DNA of 64,000 bases from Typha latifolia. Taxonomy: Eukaryota; Streptophyta; Magnoliopsida; Poales; Typhaceae. Positions 58,316 through 64,000 of this stretch are shown piece by piece; positions within the stretch are counted from its first letter, which is position 1, and every line of letters starts with the position of its first letter. The position numbers were made by a program, and so were the translations under genes. The stretch covers positions 3,350,501 through 3,414,500 of the forward strand of contig CM034104.1 of NCBI GenBank assembly GCA_019914945.1, given 5' to 3'. The notes below the pieces were generated by a model, which was not told where the DNA came from, did not search any database, and saw nothing but the letters and a program-made list of their open reading frames with translations.

Positions 58316-61300
58316 CTAGTTTGGTTGCTGCAAGAAACAATAAATTGACTTTAGTACAGCCAATATTAGAGCTCACAAGAATGTTTAAGTAGGTTCATAT
58401 TTAGCCATATAGATATATCATAGAAATACCAAAAGTAAATTCAGATGGGAATTCAGAACCTTCTCCACTCTGCTAAAAAAATTAGCTCTTCAACATGTTT
58501 GTATAAATGCATTTTGAGAAAGAGGTGCAATCAAGCATGAATCTGAAGTTTAGAAGCCTCTAGGATATGAATTAACAAAGATTTACAGGTCATCGGCAAC
58601 CTGGCAGAAATTCTTGTCGAATTCTTAGTCAAGGCAGTATCAACCAAGATAGCGCAAACCATAAGAACCTACAAGGTCAATTGGCAGAAAGAATCATGGA
58701 CATCCTAGGGCAGCCCCTGAAAATTCTTTAAGACATGGAACTAGTCTAGACAACAAAAGAAATTGATAGCTTTTAATGCAGGTACTCATCTTTATTGCAG
58801 TGGCACAAAGAGAGTAAAATGATAAACACAAGTTCCTAGCATGCTTAAAGCTCCAACTCTACATTAGATAGAGAAAATGATACCACATGAACTTACTTGA
58901 GAATATGATTGATCATCATATATGGCAACGCCACATGTCCCCGAAGTTGAGGCCCAATTCTGAAAGCTTGCATCGTATCCAGGCCTAGGTGGATCAAAGT
59001 GATTAACAAGGTAATCAGTAGAACTTTTCTGTATACTATTTTCTGAGTCAGGCTGGAATGTCCTCTCATTTAGCGGGTTCTGATCATAGGACTGGTATGG
59101 AAATTGGCCTCCTAGTTGTAGCCTCAAGCATCCATTGTGGTTAAACTCGTTCAAGGAATTGTCCTGTACCTGTTCATTAGTGTCTGTTTGTTTACATGTG
59201 CTGAAATAAGAAGGATATCTTTGAAGGGAAATGTCTGTGGAACATCCAATATCTCTGCAAGACAAAGCAAACACATCTATCATTTCAGAAAATTTACAGG
59301 AAGATAAGTTGTCACTCTAACAAAAGGAAACAGGAAGATAAAGTTTGAATTTCTTGAAACATTACTGGTAATTTGATGTAAATCATTTTGTTAGGAAATT
59401 ATACAGCAACAGGAATATGATGCTTCAAACTTGGTAGATGTTAGATTGAGTATGCGGAGTATTGCATTTCCAAAGAAATCATCACAATGTTGAGATATTG
59501 CAATTAGAATATTGGAGCATATTCTTGAAGTAATTCACTTGGGAGCTCAGTCAAATTTTGAGGAAGCGACCAACTAATGTGTCAGAACCAAAAGTTAAAC
59601 ATATAGGAGATTGGCCAAGTCTACACATACAATTAACCAGAAAGTAACTGAATTCACATGCTTAACTAGAATTGACTGCTCACCTTTGAGGTAGCATATT
59701 AGGGTCTTCTGGAAGGATAATTTGTTGACATTCACCACTATGAAGCCACGACATGGATGAGGGATCATGCTCGCTACTTAAGCCCATGGGTAAGTGGATG
59801 TCATTCTGGAACTAGAATTCAGCATAGTATTATCAGCTCATTGGTTGACTGTTTTCCAATTTCAGTAAGCAAATATTGGAATGACACATCCAAACAAAAA
59901 CAGAAGTGATTTACCTGATTAGTACATTGTAAAGAAATTAGTTGCTTTCCAAAGTTTTCCTGTCAAGAAAACATAATTTAGCATCAATGACATGCAGAGC
60001 ATGCGTTATAAGCTCAGATGGAGTATACAAATCATCAAATATCATCAGGCCTTCTCTTGGCAGTCATACTATAATAATCAGTTTCTTACTGAACTAATTG
60101 CTTTTTAGTATTTCACAACAACTTATTCAATACAATAAGATATAGCAACAAACCGTATTGAAAATATGAGATTCAACTGTTAACTAATTAACTATGATAA
60201 AAGCTTAAGCTATCAAAGAGTGTTTTTTTACCTTTTATATTCTAACATGCACATATCCTCAAGCCTGTACACCAACCAAAAATTTCCAGCCATAGCTCTG
60301 GACCTAAGGAAAATTGTTTAGAAGTATAAGTGCTCTCTTTGGCCATTGGATTAGGTAAACCATTCTATATCTTTATCTTTTATTGCACTCTTTCTCATCA
60401 TATCATTTTATATTCTACAATATTTTCTAATCGCCATCAATACTTCAGTGTAGATCCTGGATAATCCCACTAAAAGAGACAACTAAGAATTCTCAGATGA
60501 TGCACGTTGTTTCTCCCAATACTCAATAGTCCAAAATTACCACAAGCAAACGTATTAATGTCAAGGAACACATTTGTGCTATGTTACCAATAGTACTTAT
60601 ACTGGCTGCCTGATTGACAAGAGAGGAAAGTATGGAATCAGAAGAGATTGGCATTATTGCATTTCTTTAGGTTCTACTCCTGATGTTTACAACTAGCGAT
60701 AACTGATATATCTTCAGTTCCAGGAAGTTACTATTAGATCTACATAACAAACTTTTCAATGTATCTTGATACTTCAGTAAACAATGAGCAGGTACCATGC
60801 ACTCCGATTGTGACAAATATTGACTGACAATACAAAGTGTTGATCATATCATCAACTGATATGAAGGAATATAGCATATCCAATAAAGAGAGGGAAGCAC
60901 CAAGAACGCCAATGGAGATGTACCTTATGCACACGAATGTGTCTCAGAGATTCCATGAGTGATTGTTCCATAGCTCTAATATGGTCAATGTCATCAACGC
61001 TATCAGGATCACTCCAATAACTGAGGGAAACATATCAATTATTGTGTTAGAAAGATCATCAACAGTTAGTTAACTAGGCCACTAATAAATAGTAGTTTGT
61101 CAAATTTCTATTATATCGTCCTTCATATTCAACTTCAATATATTCTCAAACTGCCTCAAAAAGAATAAGTTTGCATGTGCAGTCTGGCATTTCCAGAGGG
61201 CAAAAGTTTTATAAGTTTATCTTTCTGGGAAAGAATATGTTCGTAACTCAGTAACATCTCGGATTCGTTAAGTTTTTTCCCTCCTTGTGGTAGTTTCACA

Positions 61301-63772
61301 GAAATTATGTGGGATCATAAAGTATCTCAGCTTAAATTTGCTTTGAAACAGAGCCAAGTGAGATGGAGTCAAATTTAACATGTTGTTTAAAACAAGGATA
61401 TAAATATATGCCTATTATGGTAATATACTTATAATTAGAGAAAATTATACAAGCATAGCTATTGATAATGTAATTCTGTGGTGAAAATACTCTGGAAGAA
61501 CAAAACATCTTGGCCTATGTTCCTCATTTAGAATAAAAAGTAGCATGAAGACAAAAGGTCATTTGATCATTTAAAGATTTCTGAAGATTGCAGCCTTGCT
61601 TGGAAGTTTCTTCATAATTTGAAACTATAACATAGGTAACAATATGAATCTGCTCTAACATTTAATAAAATAAATGAAAACTAATCCATTAGAGAAGAAA
61701 AATAAGTACTCATGCATGTTATCAACATCAAGCAAGTGAAAATTGAATAAAAGGATAACATAAATAAAAGGTGCAAATTATAGTTGAAAGTTGGAACTGT
61801 TACCTTAGTCTCTTCTGTACATCTGAAAATTGAGCTTGCAGTGACCGCAAGTGATTTGTCAACTCCTGTACAAGAGAGTTAATAAGGATCACACACATGA
61901 AGTGAGAAAACACAGTGTGTACATAAGAGAATGTTGCATTTGTTAATCTGATCGTTGCAATGGTACCTCAATTGTTTGGCTGCTGCGAGAAGTAAAAAAG
62001 AAAAAAGATATCAGATTTTTGAACCTTAATTTCTACCATCTAAATAGCCCAAAGATTATAATTACCTACAACCCAAGAACTCTTGAATATTGACTTCATG
62101 GTCCAGCTTCTTGAATGTTTTCTTTAGCGCCTATTGTCAAATGATATATGCTCAGTGATTTGTACATCATATGTATTAACAATAACAAGTATGAGATGCT
62201 ATTAAAGTAACATACGGTTAGTGAACTTACTTCAAGGCTCTCCAGTTTCCTATGCAGATTCAGCAGGAAACATACATCAAGAAAGTTGTCAGAATTTATT
62301 TGAAATTAAAGGAGGAAAGTAGTATGCAGGCCAAAAGAAGCTCCAGGTGTACCTTTTAGCTCTTTCTTGTGGAGTTAATTGAGCATACTTTGCTATAACT
62401 TCCTCAATATTGCTGCCAATAAAGCTAATTAGATTGCATAATTGAATGAGAACATGTAGTACATACAATGAAATCTTGCACTGAAATATAATCTGAGCAG
62501 AGACTGATATTAGAGGAAGGAACATGTAAATTACCAGAGACCTTCACAAACAGGAACATAACCAAAGGAGAAATTGGTTAATTGGAGCTGTAAATTTAAA
62601 AATACCTAACTTGCAAATCATATGAACGAATAAAAATTAATCTTCCAACTCCAGAAAAGTTTGTGAGAAAGAGAGAAAGGATAATGCATCTTCTAAGAGG
62701 ATAATTTCAGCTTGCTCCAGAACACTCAAGTCTTCAATTCTAACTGTCTAAATCAGCGCTTCAAATCATTTCATTTACTCACCATTTGAAAAAAAAAAAA
62801 AGGCATACAAATTGAATTATCTCTGAATAGAATGATAAAAGGTAAGGTATCAAAAAAGCAATCGAGACAGTTAGGATAATGCTAGATAGATATGGTGATG
62901 GTTTATGGCCCAGGGCATACCTAGAAGGGCAAACAAGTATTTTATGCATGCAGAAGTGCTCATGGTGCATAGCCATCATCATGCCAGAGGATAAAAAGAC
63001 TGTAGTATGGTACTTATTGAAGCAAGGGAAAGTGAAGCCAATAGAAAAAGAGAGCTTGTACACTAAAGAGAAATTAGCCGCATAATAACAGGAAATAAGC
63101 AAAGGAAATGCATGGACGTCATTCTATATAGAATTTTAGTTAGAAGATGAGGTTTGGTATATTTCGATACAGCGCAATACGAGCTTCTGAAGCCTCCGGA
63201 AGGAATCCTTTAGGGGTAACAGAACAATTTTATCTCCGCTCTTCTAAAACCATGACTCAATGATAAAAGTGAAAAGGTAAACAAACCATATATGAGCAAG
63301 ACAAAATGTGGAACCTTTGTCAGAGAGGAGTATACAGAATAATATTTTGACAGCATTCTAGTTCTTATCATAGGTTAGATTTATACGATATACAAGATTG
63401 CCCATAGACGCACCAAAAATAGAGGCACCCCTGATTCAAAATGCTGTTAATTTTGTCCTTTCTCCAAAACTCGCTCAAAATGATACTACTTTATATTTAA
63501 TTATTTATCATAAAGGAATAGATACATCTATTAAGATCCCTCCTAAGAATAGAGGAGTGTCTAACATAACGGATTAATAATGATTACCTACGATCTCCAA
63601 CACATAATGTAGGTTTCCCTGTCGGCGAGAACATGAGAAGAACAAGGTCTATGTCACACAATATGGACAACTCCTTCGCCTTCTTCAATATACCAGCTCT
63701 TCTCTTCGAGTAGGTAACTTGCCGGCCACTGCTATTCTCTAATTTCTTTATCTTCAATTTGACCCTCCCCAT
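58316..63772 (-). CDS. MIKC*-type MADS-box transcription factor, P-clade (AGL30/AGL65-like)
   Basis: Eleven minus-strand exons: 63772-63588, 62412-62353, 62249-62231, 62130-62066, 61982-61967, 61865-61804, 61020-60924, 59959-59915, 59811-59684, 59254-58897 and 58327-58316 (1047 nt, 348 residues). The MADS domain, [20 protein letters not shown] then [20 protein letters not shown], followed by [11 protein letters not shown], is of the MIKC* P-clade type, known for pollen regulators that pair with S-clade partners. The I and K-like regions ([40 protein letters not shown], then [16 protein letters not shown]) are split over many small exons, two only 19 and 16 nt. The C-terminal region is Gln/Ser/Asn-rich. 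The start at 63772 begins the MADS domain; an in-frame ATG nine codons upstream exists. The last exon (QPN, stop) is the least certain. The family call is strong. Confidence 0.9.
62413..63587 (-). other. First intron of the MADS-box gene, 1.2 kb
   Basis: AT-rich intron with GTAATC donor and GGCAG acceptor between the MADS exon and the I-region exon. Large first introns are usual in MIKC genes. No embedded gene is recognisable. Confidence 0.65.
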
Positions 63773-64000
63773 TCTTGGATCTTCCCAGCTATGATGCACC
63801 CGAAATCCCTCTGCGGCTCCTCTTTTCTCTCCAAACGAATTCGGTGTCCGATAAAAGTCCTACCTTTCTTTGAGAAATCATTCAGATTCTAAACAATACG
63901 TGCAAATAATTTGTTCCAGCTACAATGCAGCAGATTGCCTTATGAACAATTCGGATTTCCCATAATCCCACCTCTCTTCAAGAAATTCGGAAACTTACGA
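63773..64000 (-). other. Leader/upstream region of the MADS-box gene
   Basis: Sequence upstream of the chosen start. It contains an in-frame ATG at 63799 that would add nine residues before the MADS domain. The promoter probably lies beyond the window edge. Confidence 0.5.

Overview
The window is nuclear DNA from a flowering plant. Genes are split by GT-AG introns, intergenic DNA is AT-rich, and plant-specific families are present (CSLD, a MIKC*-type MADS factor, a B-class GATA factor, GUB_WAK, plant-type importin alpha). Several genes have a GC-rich first exon followed by AT-rich sequence (CSLD, epoxide hydrolase, the lipase), which is common in monocots. A non-grass monocot is my guess, but the species cannot be fixed from this sequence.

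Layout, left to right: (1) 1-1341 (+), 3' end of the ribosomal protein eL18 gene; its last intron carries an internal tandem duplication. (2) 3198-6324 (+), FAHD1-type acylpyruvase, 7 exons. (3) 9432-6961 (-), soluble epoxide hydrolase, 4 exons. (4) 9.5-14.2 kb, AT-rich gap with a 41-bp minisatellite. (5) 17031-14192 (-), ribosomal protein eL19, 5 exons. (6) 18444-18950 (+), intronless glycine-rich, probably plastid-targeted protein. (7) 29179-21135 (-), class 3 (mono/diacylglycerol) lipase, 7 exons, with a GC-AG intron and an in-frame TAA in exon 3, so possibly a pseudogene. (8) 29.4-33.7 kb, repeat-rich gap. (9) 33749-37861 (+), GH28 polygalacturonase-like protein, 6 exons. (10) 41395-42045 (+), secreted GUB_WAK pectin-binding-type protein without a kinase. 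(11) 42865-46763 (+), importin alpha, 10 exons. (12) 50821-51413 (+), B-class GATA factor with a C-terminal LLM motif, 3 exons. (13) 56989-53260 (-), cellulose synthase-like D (CSLD5-like), 3 exons. (14) 63772-58316 (-), MIKC* P-clade MADS-box factor, 11 exons including micro-exons.

The genes are mostly unrelated housekeeping and regulatory functions. The one theme is the cell wall: the GH28 protein, the GUB_WAK protein and CSLD lie within about 23 kb, but on different strands and separated by unrelated genes, so a functional cluster is not implied. Mobile-element remnants include two inverted copies of one AT-rich repeat family upstream of genes, a MITE-like element, two copies of a GCTC-rich element with degenerate terminal inverted repeats, and a tandem pair of A-tailed SINE-like retroposons.

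I found no previously undescribed multi-gene system. The best leads are the broken lipase, the non-canonical GH28 active site, and the repeat pair next to promoters. All exon boundaries were read by eye from splice signals, reading frame and family similarity. For every gene the chosen exons sum to a whole number of codons.
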